A DNA stretch of 64,000 bases from a virus. Both the position numbers and the translations under genes were made by a program. The stretch covers positions 1 to 64,000 of IMG/VR virus record IMGVR_UViG_3300034061_005227, one strand, 5' to 3'. Under the pieces are notes generated by a model. That model saw only the letters and a program-made list of their open reading frames with translations. It searched no databases and had not been told where the DNA came from. This document shows, in pieces, positions 42,765 through 51,548 of the stretch (positions within the stretch are counted from its first letter, which is position 1; the number at the start of each line of letters is the position of its first letter).

Positions 42765-43130
42765 ATGGAAGATAGAATATTAATCAATGGTGTTTGGTAT
42801 GTTAGAGAAACACAACCTGAAGAGGAAATAATACTTGATGATTTAACGCAAACCCTAAATATTATTTACGAAAATAGTGATTATTCTTGGGAAGCAACAA
42901 GAATCTTCAAAGATGATGGGGAAACATTTTACGATGGTTTTGATATCGAGTTTACAGATAAAACAAAAACCCCTTGGAAAACTGAAGATTGGGACAATAT
43001 GCGATTTATTAATGGTGTTCTTGAAAATGATAACCATTCAATTAAACTTGCTGGGGAAGCAATGGATAATGAAGGAATTAAACATTTAAAAGTATTTTTA
43101 AAATATCTTAAAGACAAACGATGGTTTTAA
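42765..43130 (+). CDS. small hypothetical protein
   Basis: A 121-residue acidic protein (WEATRIFKDDGETFYDGFDIEFTD). Overlaps the next gene by 10 nt. No family recognised. Confidence 0.58.
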   Translation: MEDRILINGVWYVRETQPEEEIILDDLTQTLNIIYENSDYSWEATRIFKDDGETFYDGFDIEFTDKTKTPWKTEDWDNMRFINGVLENDNHSIKLAGEAMDNEGIKHLKVFLKYLKDKRWF

Positions 43131-43498
43131 CATATAAAGAATTGGATGATTACCTCGTTTCAATAGATGGTTTAATCCACGGATATACTGGTAATAAATT
43201 ACTCAACTCTGACTTCTTTGAGGTTGGTGGAGGTTGGAATCAACTTATCAAAGACCTCATCTCTGACCTAATTAAAATGGGTTGGAATAAAGAAGTAGTC
43301 CAAGTTAAAGAAAAGTATGGTACACTAAGATTCTATATCACAGAAGGAACTGATGACATACATAGAAGAATTGCCAAAGCTGAAATAGAAAGTTCAACAA
43401 TCTGTGAAGCGACAGGAAAACCTGGTAAATTGAGAAATGATATTGGTTGGTGGAGAACTCTATGTGATGAAGAATATGATAAAATCAAAAACAAATAA
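43121..43498 (+). CDS. conserved-looking phage hypothetical protein with CE..G motif
   Basis: A 125-residue protein: GGWNQLIKDLISDLIKMGW, VKEKYGTLRFYI, then AEIESSTICEATGKPG and WWRTLCDEEY. This combination recurs in many phages, normally with a zinc-like CxxCG; here the second cysteine is replaced (CEATG), so metal binding may be reduced. Function unknown. Confidence 0.68.
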   Translation: MVLTYKELDDYLVSIDGLIHGYTGNKLLNSDFFEVGGGWNQLIKDLISDLIKMGWNKEVVQVKEKYGTLRFYITEGTDDIHRRIAKAEIESSTICEATGKPGKLRNDIGWWRTLCDEEYDKIKNK

Positions 43499-43499
43499 T

Positions 43500-43643
43500 A
43501 TGTCAGTACTAGATTGGTTAAAAGAGCAATTGGAATCATATGGTGACCCATTCAAATGTGAAATAGAATGGACAGAACTAGATGAATTAATCGAACAAGC
43601 AAAAGAAAAAGAATTAAATGAACAAACAGATATGTCAAATTAG
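43500..43643 (+). CDS. small hypothetical protein
   Basis: A 47-residue acidic helix (MSVLDWLKEQLESYGDP...). ATG 43500 follows the upstream stop by 1 nt; longer in-frame starts would overlap that gene heavily. Confidence 0.5.
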   Translation: MSVLDWLKEQLESYGDPFKCEIEWTELDELIEQAKEKELNEQTDMSN

Positions 43644-43917
43644 TTTTAACTCCAACAACACTGGTGATAGTGATAGATGGAAGTTATTATATAATGGACA
43701 AGAAACCCTCCACCCAGATATTGTTATCAATTTAGGAACTTATATTTCAAATGACTATAGTCAAGAAACTAAAGACAATTGGAATATTACTTGCTCAGGT
43801 TACTTGACAATGAAAGATAATGTTGCCTATATTGATTACATAAGACAAAAACTTGAAGAAGGGGAACAATCAGGTTTTGTAGATAATTTTGACCCCAATG
43901 AACACCTAAAAAACTAA
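43618..43917 (+). CDS. small hypothetical protein
   Basis: A 99-residue protein (MNKQICQISFNSNNTGDSDRW...LGTYISNDYSQ). Overlaps the previous gene by 26 nt. No family recognised. Confidence 0.58.
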   Translation: MNKQICQISFNSNNTGDSDRWKLLYNGQETLHPDIVINLGTYISNDYSQETKDNWNITCSGYLTMKDNVAYIDYIRQKLEEGEQSGFVDNFDPNEHLKN

Positions 43918-43923
43918 AAGAAA

Positions 43924-44133
43924 ATGGAGATTAAAGTATTAGACAGTAACAGAGTTTACTATCAAGAAACTAATGAATATCTATTAGAGATTAATGGTGA
44001 ATCACACTCATTCAGAGTATTCGATTCAAGTGATGAAGAACCACAATATTGGTTCGATGGTGAAGAATTTTATAACACCTATGATTATGTAATGGATGGT
44101 TTAACAATTGAAGATTTATTAAGTTGGATATGA
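43924..44133 (+). CDS. small acidic hypothetical protein
   Basis: A 69-residue protein with beta-like segments (EYLLEINGESHSFRVF). Overlaps the next gene by ATGA. Confidence 0.58.
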   Translation: MEIKVLDSNRVYYQETNEYLLEINGESHSFRVFDSSDEEPQYWFDGEEFYNTYDYVMDGLTIEDLLSWI

Positions 44134-44333
44134 TATTAACACAAGTAGTATTTTTAACAAGTGATGTCGATGATATCGAGGTATATTTACCACACCCACC
44201 AAGTAAAGGTGAAATATTTGTATTCCCATTTGTAAAATCAGGTATAATGGATTTCAAAATCAAAGACATTGAATGGGTATTTGATGAATATAGTAAGTTC
44301 ACCAAGATTAGAGTTTACCTTGAAGAAGATTAA
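44130..44333 (+). CDS. small hypothetical protein
   Basis: A 67-residue protein (MILTQVVFLTSDVDDIEVYL). ATG 44130 is preferred over a TTG two codons earlier because it makes the usual ATGA junction. Last of the early-looking cluster; read-through into the holin-like gene would be blocked by the next hairpin. Confidence 0.58.
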   Translation: MILTQVVFLTSDVDDIEVYLPHPPSKGEIFVFPFVKSGIMDFKIKDIEWVFDEYSKFTKIRVYLEED

Positions 44334-44353
44334 AAAAAAGTAAATAGAAAATC

Positions 44354-44389
44354 GATGTGTTAATGATATTTATTATTAAAATACACATC
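44354..44389 (+). promoter_or_regulatory. hairpin enclosing a late-type element before the holin-like gene
   Basis: GATGTGT (44354-44360) and ACACATC (44383-44389) are perfectly complementary. The loop holds TATTTATT (44367-44374) and the 3' arm ends 1 nt before the ATG at 44391. Same layout as at the GIY-YIG gene, with a shorter stem. Confidence 0.6.
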
Positions 44390-44390
44390 T

Positions 44391-44678
44391 ATGAAAAAAA
44401 AGTACTTCTTCATTGAAATGTTCAAAGACCAAAATGACATCAACGAAAAATCTGTTGTTGGTTTCATTTCCTTTATGATGATGGTTATTGCTATGGGTGT
44501 TGATATCGTTACTGGTGTAACAGGAAAAGAATTGTTAATCAATCAATTTATCTTTGATGGATTTATGTATCTAACAATCGCTTCATTCGGTATCGCATCT
44601 GTTGACAAATGGATTGTTTCCAAAAGAGGAGACAAAGAATCCACAGAAACTCCTTCTGACCCAACATTACCAATGTAA
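44391..44678 (+). CDS. two-TM membrane protein, holin-like
   Basis: A 95-residue protein. Polar N-terminus (KDQNDINEKSVVGF), membrane helices at about residues 22-45 and 55-76, and a charged hydrophilic C-terminus: a class II holin-like topology. I recall similar proteins in marine T4-like phages. Holin function is inferred from topology and from its tight late-type control, which suits a lysis-timing gene. A strong terminator follows. Confidence 0.6.
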   Translation: MKKKYFFIEMFKDQNDINEKSVVGFISFMMMVIAMGVDIVTGVTGKELLINQFIFDGFMYLTIASFGIASVDKWIVSKRGDKESTETPSDPTLPM

Positions 44679-44696
44679 AAACAAAAAACAAACTTT

Positions 44697-44727
44697 AAAA
44701 GGTGATAGGTCAAACTTATCACCTTTT
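44697..44727 (+). terminator. rho-independent terminator
   Basis: An 11-bp AAAAGGTGATA/TATCACCTTTT stem with a 9-nt loop and T run. Confidence 0.9.
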
Positions 44728-44731
44728 TTAA

Positions 44732-44739
44732 TATTTATA
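44732..44739 (+). promoter_or_regulatory. late-type element TATTTATA
   Basis: Directly after the terminator and 4 nt before the ATG at 44744, unusually close, so the transcript would be nearly leaderless. Confidence 0.4.
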
Positions 44740-44743
44740 TGTT

Positions 44744-45736
44744 ATGAAACTACAAAAAATTATCAGAAACATTTTGATGGAAGAAACTACTTCAATTAGT
44801 AAAGAAGTTGAATATCTACTTGGGAATCAAATCTATGTTGACGAGATATACAAACAATTAAGAGAAATACACCAAAACAATTCAAGAAATAACAAAGAAA
44901 ATGTTCTAACATTCATCCAAGTTTTCTCAAAAAAATTAGATACCTTTTTTAATCAAATATTTTTAACAGGAACAAATGCTGAAAAGATATTAAATCTAAT
45001 TAACAAAACATCAAATTCAGAGGTATCTCCATTATTAGAAAGTGAATCAACTAGTAGTTTGGGGTTTGAAAAGTTTAATGAGTATTTTAAGTATATGTAC
45101 TACTTGTACAATGATATTCAAAAAGTTGTAAACGAAATCAAAGAAACCCCAACATCAGATATCAATACTTTGAAACCAAAAATTGAAAGATATTACAATT
45201 TAACAATCAAAGATAACAACTCAATGTTAGAGTTAATAAAAGCATTATTCCAATATCTTAAACAAAGTTATGGTAATATAAGTTCAGGTCAAACAACCAA
45301 GTCAACTGAAACACAAGGAGGATTTAATATTGATTGGAGTACCAAACAAATTGTTAAAAGATATAGTGACTCAACAATAATATTCTTATCACCAGAAAAA
45401 GTATTGGAAAGAGTTGGTAAAGATATGGGTTCAGGTTTTGATATAAGAAATCAAGGTGTAAGAATTGGGGATAGATTAGAAAAGGCAATGGAATATCTGA
45501 AAAATCCAAATGTCGAAGCATACCAACCAACAATGTTATATGTTGAAAGTTTTGAGTATGATAAGAATAGTCAAAAACAATATTATGATGTACCAAAAAT
45601 TGGTATAAGTGATGGAAGACACAGATTATTAGCAGCATACAACTTAGGACTTAAAAGTTTCCCATTCGAAGTTTTCAACAGAGATGAAGAACAACAAATT
45701 AAGGACTTAAAATATTTGGAATCAACATTAAAGTAA
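44744..45736 (+). CDS. tagged ParB/sulfiredoxin-like protein
   Basis: A 330-residue protein. Tag MKLQKIIRNILMEE with L-M-E. A long helical middle follows, then a ParB/Srx-type segment at residues 288-311 (ISDGRHRLLAAYNLGLKSFP). Members of this superfamily bind nucleotides and include CTPases, nucleases and kinases; the exact activity is not readable. First gene of the eight-gene plus-strand tagged run. Confidence 0.68.
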   Translation: MKLQKIIRNILMEETTSISKEVEYLLGNQIYVDEIYKQLREIHQNNSRNNKENVLTFIQVFSKKLDTFFNQIFLTGTNAEKILNLINKTSNSEVSPLLESESTSSLGFEKFNEYFKYMYYLYNDIQKVVNEIKETPTSDINTLKPKIERYYNLTIKDNNSMLELIKALFQYLKQSYGNISSGQTTKSTETQGGFNIDWSTKQIVKRYSDSTIIFLSPEKVLERVGKDMGSGFDIRNQGVRIGDRLEKAMEYLKNPNVEAYQPTMLYVESFEYDKNSQKQYYDVPKIGISDGRHRLLAAYNLGLKSFPFEVFNRDEEQQIKDLKYLESTLK

Positions 45737-45739
45737 TAT

Positions 45740-47653
45740 ATGAAACTACAAGAACAAATAAATAGAATACACGAAATGATGGGACTTCTTACTGAAGTAT
45801 ATAATCCTAATGAGGTTCGGTACAAATATGTCGATGAAAAAAAAATAGTTACGTCAGAAAAATTTGACGAATTGAAAAATACATTCAAGGAATACCAACA
45901 ATTCATATGGATTTTGAAAAAATTAGAATCAAATTGTATTTCGTATAATAAAATACCTGATTTTGTGGAATATTTCAAAATTTTCGATAAACATAAAAAA
46001 AATTTTCCAATAAAAGATTTAGGTCAGATAAAAACTTGTTCAGATGTCAAAAATTTTATTTCAATATCAAATGAATTAATTGATAAAATTTCATTTGAAG
46101 ATGAACATTTTATAAATTTTTCTGATATCAAAAAACTAAATGAAAATTTTATTGAATATATGGGTGTCCATAGTGGATATCAAGTTTTTGTAATTCCTCA
46201 TCTTGACTATAATCTTGAGTACGAATACATGTATGAACCTATGTACAAAGCATACAAGAATATATTGGGGGATTGTGAAAATCGTAATAGGAATAATTAT
46301 GTTAGATTTTGTACATTAACAAATAAACGAAAATTTGTAGACTACATAAATAAAGATTATCTTGTTGTTTTCCATCAAAAAAATAATCCTGAAACTCCCA
46401 TACAAATTAGCCCCTTTTATGACTCAGAGTGTAAAAACAAAAATAATAAATTCGATGAATTTTCAGATACTTGTGAACAACTAATGAAAATAGCAAGAGA
46501 TTTAGCACCAAAAGCTCAAAATAATTTTCTTGAAAAGTTATCGAAAAAAGAAGAGGAAAAAGAATTGGAAAAAAGAAAAAAAGAAGAGGAGGAAAGAAAA
46601 AAAGAAGAGGAGGAAAGATTGGCTTGGACTGAAAACATAACACAAGCAAAAATAGATGAATTAGAAAGTATTTATGCTCCCTCAATAGTGGATTACGGAT
46701 TGTTTGAAAAAATGGTAAAATTGTATCCAAATTATGAAAAATTGAGTTGGTTATTGAAAAGAATGGAATTAGGTTGTATTTCATATTATGATGTTGAAAA
46801 TTATATTGAATATTTCACAACCTTTGAAAATAAAAGAGACCTCTATCCAATCAAAAATTTAAAAAATATTAAAATTTGTGATGATGTTTATGAATTTGTT
46901 AGGACATCCAAAAATTTGAAGAATTCAAATTTGAACGAACAAATAAATAGAATACACGAAATGATGGGAATATCCAAGGATGTTTTGACTGAAGGAAGAT
47001 ATAGTCAAACCATATTACAGATTTGGAGAGATATAAAAAGAGAGTTAATGGATTTCATCAGGGATGAAGAATCAACAGAACTTGAATGGGAGGAAGAATA
47101 TTTCCAAGAAGAATTCGACTATGAAGATTTTATGGATGATGAAGAATATGATGACGAAGAGGAGGAAGAACAGTATTCAACAACTACTTTTACTGTGAGG
47201 CTTACAGCTATAACTGAAGATATACGCACACCATATGATATTCATGCTGAACAAAAGTGGGACGATGAAGATAGCATAGATGTTGTTAATTTACAGATTT
47301 ATATTGATACGAATTTCAAGATGGAGAATCTCAATAAATTGTTTGCTGAGTTAAAAGATGTATTAAGACACGAAATAGAACATTTATATCAATCTGAGAA
47401 TCCATATAAAAAGGTCGAAGAAATACCCACCGATACATTTGCCGAAGAAGTATTAACACCAAAAGAAAAGGATGCTTATTTACAAGGTTTTTATACTCAG
47501 GCAAAAACAAGGAAAATGAAAATGGATGATATTATCGATGAATGGGCGGATGAAAGAGAAGAATTATTCAGTTCAATTGAGGAAAAAGAATATGTGAAAA
47601 AAGAATTGATTAAACACGGAAAGAAATTATTACCACAAGCAAAATGGAGATAA
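45740..47653 (+). CDS. fused tagged protein with C-terminal HExxH metallopeptidase
   Basis: A 637-residue protein. N-terminal tag MKLQEQINRIHEMMG. Two related modules (about 42-115 and 318-397) share ILKKLESNCISY / LLKRMELGCISY and a FPIKDLGQIKTCSDV-like end. Between them is a Lys/Glu coiled coil. At residue 398 a second copy of the tag (LNEQINRIHEMMG) is followed by LTE-GLY-ARG and a metallopeptidase body with HEIEH at 544-548, paralogous to the 37711 protein. It reads as two tagged genes fused in frame, possibly a polyprotein. Confidence 0.75.
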   Translation: MKLQEQINRIHEMMGLLTEVYNPNEVRYKYVDEKKIVTSEKFDELKNTFKEYQQFIWILKKLESNCISYNKIPDFVEYFKIFDKHKKNFPIKDLGQIKTCSDVKNFISISNELIDKISFEDEHFINFSDIKKLNENFIEYMGVHSGYQVFVIPHLDYNLEYEYMYEPMYKAYKNILGDCENRNRNNYVRFCTLTNKRKFVDYINKDYLVVFHQKNNPETPIQISPFYDSECKNKNNKFDEFSDTCEQLMKIARDLAPKAQNNFLEKLSKKEEEKELEKRKKEEEERKKEEEERLAWTENITQAKIDELESIYAPSIVDYGLFEKMVKLYPNYEKLSWLLKRMELGCISYYDVENYIEYFTTFENKRDLYPIKNLKNIKICDDVYEFVRTSKNLKNSNLNEQINRIHEMMGISKDVLTEGRYSQTILQIWRDIKRELMDFIRDEESTELEWEEEYFQEEFDYEDFMDDEEYDDEEEEEQYSTTTFTVRLTAITEDIRTPYDIHAEQKWDDEDSIDVVNLQIYIDTNFKMENLNKLFAELKDVLRHEIEHLYQSENPYKKVEEIPTDTFAEEVLTPKEKDAYLQGFYTQAKTRKMKMDDIIDEWADEREELFSSIEEKEYVKKELIKHGKKLLPQAKWR

Positions 47654-49047
47654 GAAATATAATAAAAAGAATACTCAAAGAATCCCATGCAGAAAAAGTT
47701 CAAAAAACTTTGGACAAGTATGGATTAGTTACCACATTAAAAATGTTTGGTAATGATATCAATAGATTGTCTAATATGTTACATATGACAGAAAAAGAAT
47801 TATTAGAAAAATATAATCCTTTCGAAACAATTTTTACTGATGAAGAATTCGAAAATTCGTTATTTGACACAATGTCTTGGATGAGAGAAAGACCTGGTAC
47901 ATTTTATCCTAGATTGAAAAATAATCCAATGGATAATGTTATTGAATTTATTATTGATGTTACAATTGATGATTTCCATTCCAAATTAGTTAATTTTGAA
48001 ACAACAGAATGGATAATACCTGATACACCAAAATTATTGTATTTGAAATTTGGAGATTTGTTAAAAAACAATAGTTTCTTCAAAAACTTGTATAAACAAT
48101 ACAGAACAAATACAGAAAAATTGGATGAAGAAATGTCTGAGTATGCAAGAACCTTGAAAAATGCAAGACAACAAGGTGCAGGTCTAAGATTTCCAAAGTC
48201 AGCAATCAAAGCTAACCCCAATCGATTTAGACCCTATAATAGAGAAGAAATTGATGAAGCTGACCCCAAAGTTGGTACTGGTAAAAAACCTGAAGGTTCT
48301 AGTAGAAGGTTATATACTGACGAAAATCCAAAAGATACAGTTTCAGTTAAGTTTAGAACCAAAGAGGATATTGTTGATACCTTGAACAAAGAAAGTTTCA
48401 AATCAAAACCTCACAAAAGACAATCTCAAATCATTAATCTTATTCATCAAAGGGTGAGAGCTGCTTATCAAAATGCCAAAGACCCTGAGACAAAGAAAAG
48501 ATTGAAAAGAGCTTATGATTATATCGAAACACAAAAAGAAAAATCAAAACAAAAGACAATAAGATTACAAAAAGAAGGTTTACACGATACATTTTGGGAA
48601 AATGATGAAGGTGATAGAATTACTCTTATTGATTTATTAGACGCGACTAAAGATATTCCAATTAAAAAGATACCAGTAGAAAAGTTAAAGTCAAAACTAT
48701 TATCATGGGATGGTGATGAAGATGAAATAAAAAAAATAGATAAGGCCGATTTACAATATCCAATACTAATATTTGTTGAAGACGATGGTTCATTTATATC
48801 AATCATAGATGGTCACCACAGAGCACAAAAAGCAATAAGAAAAGGGTTAGAAACAATCAAAGCAAAGATAATACCAATCAATTCACTTCCTAAAAATATT
48901 AGAAAAGTATTCAGTCATATGGGAAAACAAGGGGAAATCAGAGAGGGTGAATTAACAGAAAAATGTTGGCCTGATTATACTCAAAAAGGAATGAAAACAA
49001 TGTTTGGTAAAAGATATCCTAATTGCGTTAAAAAGACAAAGAAATGA
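47644..49047 (+). CDS. tagged ParB-like protein
   Basis: A 467-residue protein. Tag MEIRNIIKRILKE. Then a segment (KVQKTLDKYGLVTTLKMFGN) resembling the helix-turn-helix-like stretch in the 51057, 51549 and 52885 proteins. A lysine-rich middle leads to a ParB-type motif at 387-412 (IIDGHHRAQKAIRKGLETIK). The C-terminus (about 440-462) is a CWPDYTQKGMKTMFGKRYPN block, a tail I recall from many marine phage proteins. Overlaps both neighbours. Confidence 0.68.
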   Translation: MEIRNIIKRILKESHAEKVQKTLDKYGLVTTLKMFGNDINRLSNMLHMTEKELLEKYNPFETIFTDEEFENSLFDTMSWMRERPGTFYPRLKNNPMDNVIEFIIDVTIDDFHSKLVNFETTEWIIPDTPKLLYLKFGDLLKNNSFFKNLYKQYRTNTEKLDEEMSEYARTLKNARQQGAGLRFPKSAIKANPNRFRPYNREEIDEADPKVGTGKKPEGSSRRLYTDENPKDTVSVKFRTKEDIVDTLNKESFKSKPHKRQSQIINLIHQRVRAAYQNAKDPETKKRLKRAYDYIETQKEKSKQKTIRLQKEGLHDTFWENDEGDRITLIDLLDATKDIPIKKIPVEKLKSKLLSWDGDEDEIKKIDKADLQYPILIFVEDDGSFISIIDGHHRAQKAIRKGLETIKAKIIPINSLPKNIRKVFSHMGKQGEIREGELTEKCWPDYTQKGMKTMFGKRYPNCVKKTKK

Positions 49048-49361
49048 AATTAGAACAAACCATAAGAAGAATATTGAGGGAAGAAACTCAAAAGGATTTA
49101 TCACCAATCCTTGAAAATCTGTTAAATAAACTATTAGTTAAACATAATAAAGATATTTTATGTGGTGTTGAGGTTGTACAATCTGTTGATGGAGAAAGTT
49201 ATGAAGTAACATTTACATTCATCGTTCATAGAGGTAAAGTATCGTTTTATGCCAAAGAAAAACACGATTCAATAATGAACGAAGCTTGGGATTTGGTTTA
49301 CGATTTTACCAACCAAACAATAGTTATGAAATCAAAATATGTAAGAACCTGTAATGAATAA
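49044..49361 (+). CDS. tagged small protein (TIRRILREE tag)
   Basis: A 105-residue protein. Tag MKLEQTIRRILREE (L-R-E). The body is alpha plus beta strands (VEVVQSVDGESYEVTFTFIV). Similar in plan to the next protein, perhaps a distant paralogue. ATGA junction upstream. Confidence 0.68.
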   Translation: MKLEQTIRRILREETQKDLSPILENLLNKLLVKHNKDILCGVEVVQSVDGESYEVTFTFIVHRGKVSFYAKEKHDSIMNEAWDLVYDFTNQTIVMKSKYVRTCNE

Positions 49362-49737
49362 TATACAACAAACCATAAAAAGAATATTGAGGGAAGAATA
49401 TACTGATATTGGTGAAAGAACCAAAATGGAAAGGTATATATCAAAACAAGTGGAAACAGATTTACCTGAAACAATCAAAAACGACAATTATTATGGTGTT
49501 GTTGTTGATATTTATGACACTGATTATGGAAAAGTTTGTAGGATTTCAGTTTTATTCAAAAGACCTTTTACTGAGAATGAAGCTGATGAAGTCCATAATA
49601 AAAGAAGAGAAATACAAAAAACAATTAGAGATTTAGTACAAGATTTTTTCAAAGGTGGTATATCTATGGGTGTTTCTACCTTAGATTCTTATAACGATAC
49701 TTCTTGGTATTATGAATCAAAAAAGACAAAGAAATGA
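49354..49737 (+). CDS. tagged small protein (TIKRILREE tag)
   Basis: A 127-residue protein. Tag MNNIQQTIKRILREE. Beta-strand body (YGVVVDIYDTDYGKVCRISVLF) and a long helix. The first 40 nt closely resemble those of the flanking tagged genes while the bodies differ. Ends KKTKK, like the 47644 protein. Confidence 0.68.
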   Translation: MNNIQQTIKRILREEYTDIGERTKMERYISKQVETDLPETIKNDNYYGVVVDIYDTDYGKVCRISVLFKRPFTENEADEVHNKRREIQKTIRDLVQDFFKGGISMGVSTLDSYNDTSWYYESKKTKK

Positions 49738-50681
49738 ACCTAAAACAAACAATAAGAAGAATATTGAGGGAACAAACTGAATCAGGTGGTGGTATTTTTT
49801 ATCACAACTCAGATTATGATATCAATTCATTTAACACCCAAATCAATAAAGACAAGAGAACTAACTATCTTTTCTTCAGTAATGAACCAAACACATTTAT
49901 CGACAGGAAATATACATATAAAGTTAAATTACAATTTGACCCCAACAAAATATTCAACACCTTCAAACATATTAATGATTATGGTATAAAATATACCTTG
50001 GAAGATTATAAAGATGAAGTATTAGAATTGTTTGAAGACAACCTAAGTTACTTTCTAAATGAATGGGAAAAAACTGGTGTGGATAGCATAAATGAAGTAA
50101 TGGAATATTATATTGATGCTGGTGGAGATGAAGATGATATGGTGGGATTATTATATTATTTTTTAACCAAGTTCAATGATTCTTGGGCAATCTTGGAAAC
50201 AGATAAGTTTTTAGATTTCATAGAGTCAAAAGGTTTTAATGGTTTTGTAACACACGAAGAAGGATTGATTAATATTGCTTGTAAAGATTTCAAATCAATA
50301 GAAATACTTGGAAAGAAAGAAATGTGGTCAGATGATGGCGAAGGCGTGAAATCATTAAAAGAAGATTCAAACAGAAAACTATTAGCATTCCAAAAACTAA
50401 TTGATAAATCTATAGATGGTATGAAAAAGGACTGTGAATTAGATAGTATAGATGATAGGAACATATCCATAGATACTTGTGATTTTTTAGAAGCATTAGT
50501 AGAAGCAAAAGTTGTAGATATTACGAGTGACAACACAATTCAAATTGTAATAAAATACTCATATCTTAGATATATTGACGAAAATCAATTTATATATGAG
50601 CTGAAACACGAATTGAAAAAATATGGTAATGTTAAAATAGATGTTATTGACTCAATCAACATACATAATAGACAATGGTAA
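49734..50681 (+). CDS. tagged ADP-ribosyltransferase-like protein
   Basis: A 315-residue protein. Tag MNLKQTIRRILREQ (L-R-E). Residues about 20-210 follow the plan of small ART-like toxins: GIFYHNSDYDINSFN (YHGT-like strand), NYLFFSNEPNTF (FS/TD-like strand), and SKGFNGFVTHEEGLINIAC before KSIEILG (GYDGV...E..VF..I-like end). The C-terminal third is a separate alpha/beta domain. By analogy with T4 Alt, a head-packaged ART could modify host proteins at injection. The fold match is by eye. Confidence 0.55.
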   Translation: MNLKQTIRRILREQTESGGGIFYHNSDYDINSFNTQINKDKRTNYLFFSNEPNTFIDRKYTYKVKLQFDPNKIFNTFKHINDYGIKYTLEDYKDEVLELFEDNLSYFLNEWEKTGVDSINEVMEYYIDAGGDEDDMVGLLYYFLTKFNDSWAILETDKFLDFIESKGFNGFVTHEEGLINIACKDFKSIEILGKKEMWSDDGEGVKSLKEDSNRKLLAFQKLIDKSIDGMKKDCELDSIDDRNISIDTCDFLEALVEAKVVDITSDNTIQIVIKYSYLRYIDENQFIYELKHELKKYGNVKIDVIDSINIHNRQW

Positions 50682-50682
50682 T

Positions 50683-51060
50683 ATGAACTTACAAGAACAA
50701 TTAAATAGAATACAAGAAATGATGGGGATTGATTATAAATTAATTCCAACTGATGAACTCAGAAGACCAAATGGTTCAGTAGGGACACAAGGATTTACTC
50801 CTGAATCAATGGTTAGTTTATTAAAGCATATATCAAATGAAGAAAATTTTGACTTACCCAATTTTAATTCATTTAAAGATTTGATACTCAAATTAAGAGA
50901 AATGCCAGAAATTATTGAATCAATATACAAATATGTTAAATCTGACCCAGTATTATTAATTAAATTACCTGATGATACTTATCATTTAAAAGATGGAAAT
51001 CATAGAGCAAACCTATTAAATTTGTTAAATGTTGATAAAATACCTGCAATTGTAAAATGA
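50683..51060 (+). CDS. tagged mini ParB-like protein
   Basis: A 125-residue protein from ATG 50683; the in-frame ATG at 50641 would bury the tag. Tag MNLQEQLNRIQEMMG (I-Q-E). The ParB-like segment is at 101-125: HLKDGNHRANLLNLLNVDKI. The whole protein is close to a minimal ParB/Srx domain. ATGA junction with the next tagged gene. Confidence 0.65.
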   Translation: MNLQEQLNRIQEMMGIDYKLIPTDELRRPNGSVGTQGFTPESMVSLLKHISNEENFDLPNFNSFKDLILKLREMPEIIESIYKYVKSDPVLLIKLPDDTYHLKDGNHRANLLNLLNVDKIPAIVK

Positions 51061-51548
51061 ACCTACAAGAACAATTAAATAGAATACAAGAAATGATGGG
51101 GGTAAATGAATCAATATCACCCAAAGATAAAATGATTAATCTAATTGAAAAAAAAGGATTAATCGAATCTATCAAATTATTTGGTGTTAATAATGTTGCC
51201 AAAACACTTGACACCACACCAATTGATTTGGCCAAAGATTTCTTCATTGATAAAGAGTTCTCAATAAAAGATTTTGAAATTAAAACTGGTGGATATGATT
51301 TTAATTTTATGATTACAGATATTGATTGGGGAATGAATGATACTTGGGCTGTATATGTAAAAATATTAAAGGGTGAAGTTACACTAATTTTAATTGATGG
51401 TGAAACATATGACTTATGGGACTCTGATTTGTGGGAAAAAGATTTTTGGTGGGAAATACAAAGTGAAATAGATGATATTATTTATGATATTGTTGTACCA
51501 TTTACACCAATGAAAATAGATTTAGATATAAATCATAATTTGAGATAG
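51057..51548 (+). CDS. tagged protein with HTH-like segment
   Basis: A 163-residue protein. Same tag as the upstream gene at both protein and DNA level. A helix-turn-helix-like stretch follows (MINLIEKKGLIESIKLFGVNNVAKTL), then an acidic, tryptophan-rich beta domain (WDSDLWEKDFWWEI). Its stop abuts the minus tagged operon. Confidence 0.65.
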   Translation: MNLQEQLNRIQEMMGVNESISPKDKMINLIEKKGLIESIKLFGVNNVAKTLDTTPIDLAKDFFIDKEFSIKDFEIKTGGYDFNFMITDIDWGMNDTWAVYVKILKGEVTLILIDGETYDLWDSDLWEKDFWWEIQSEIDDIIYDIVVPFTPMKIDLDINHNLR

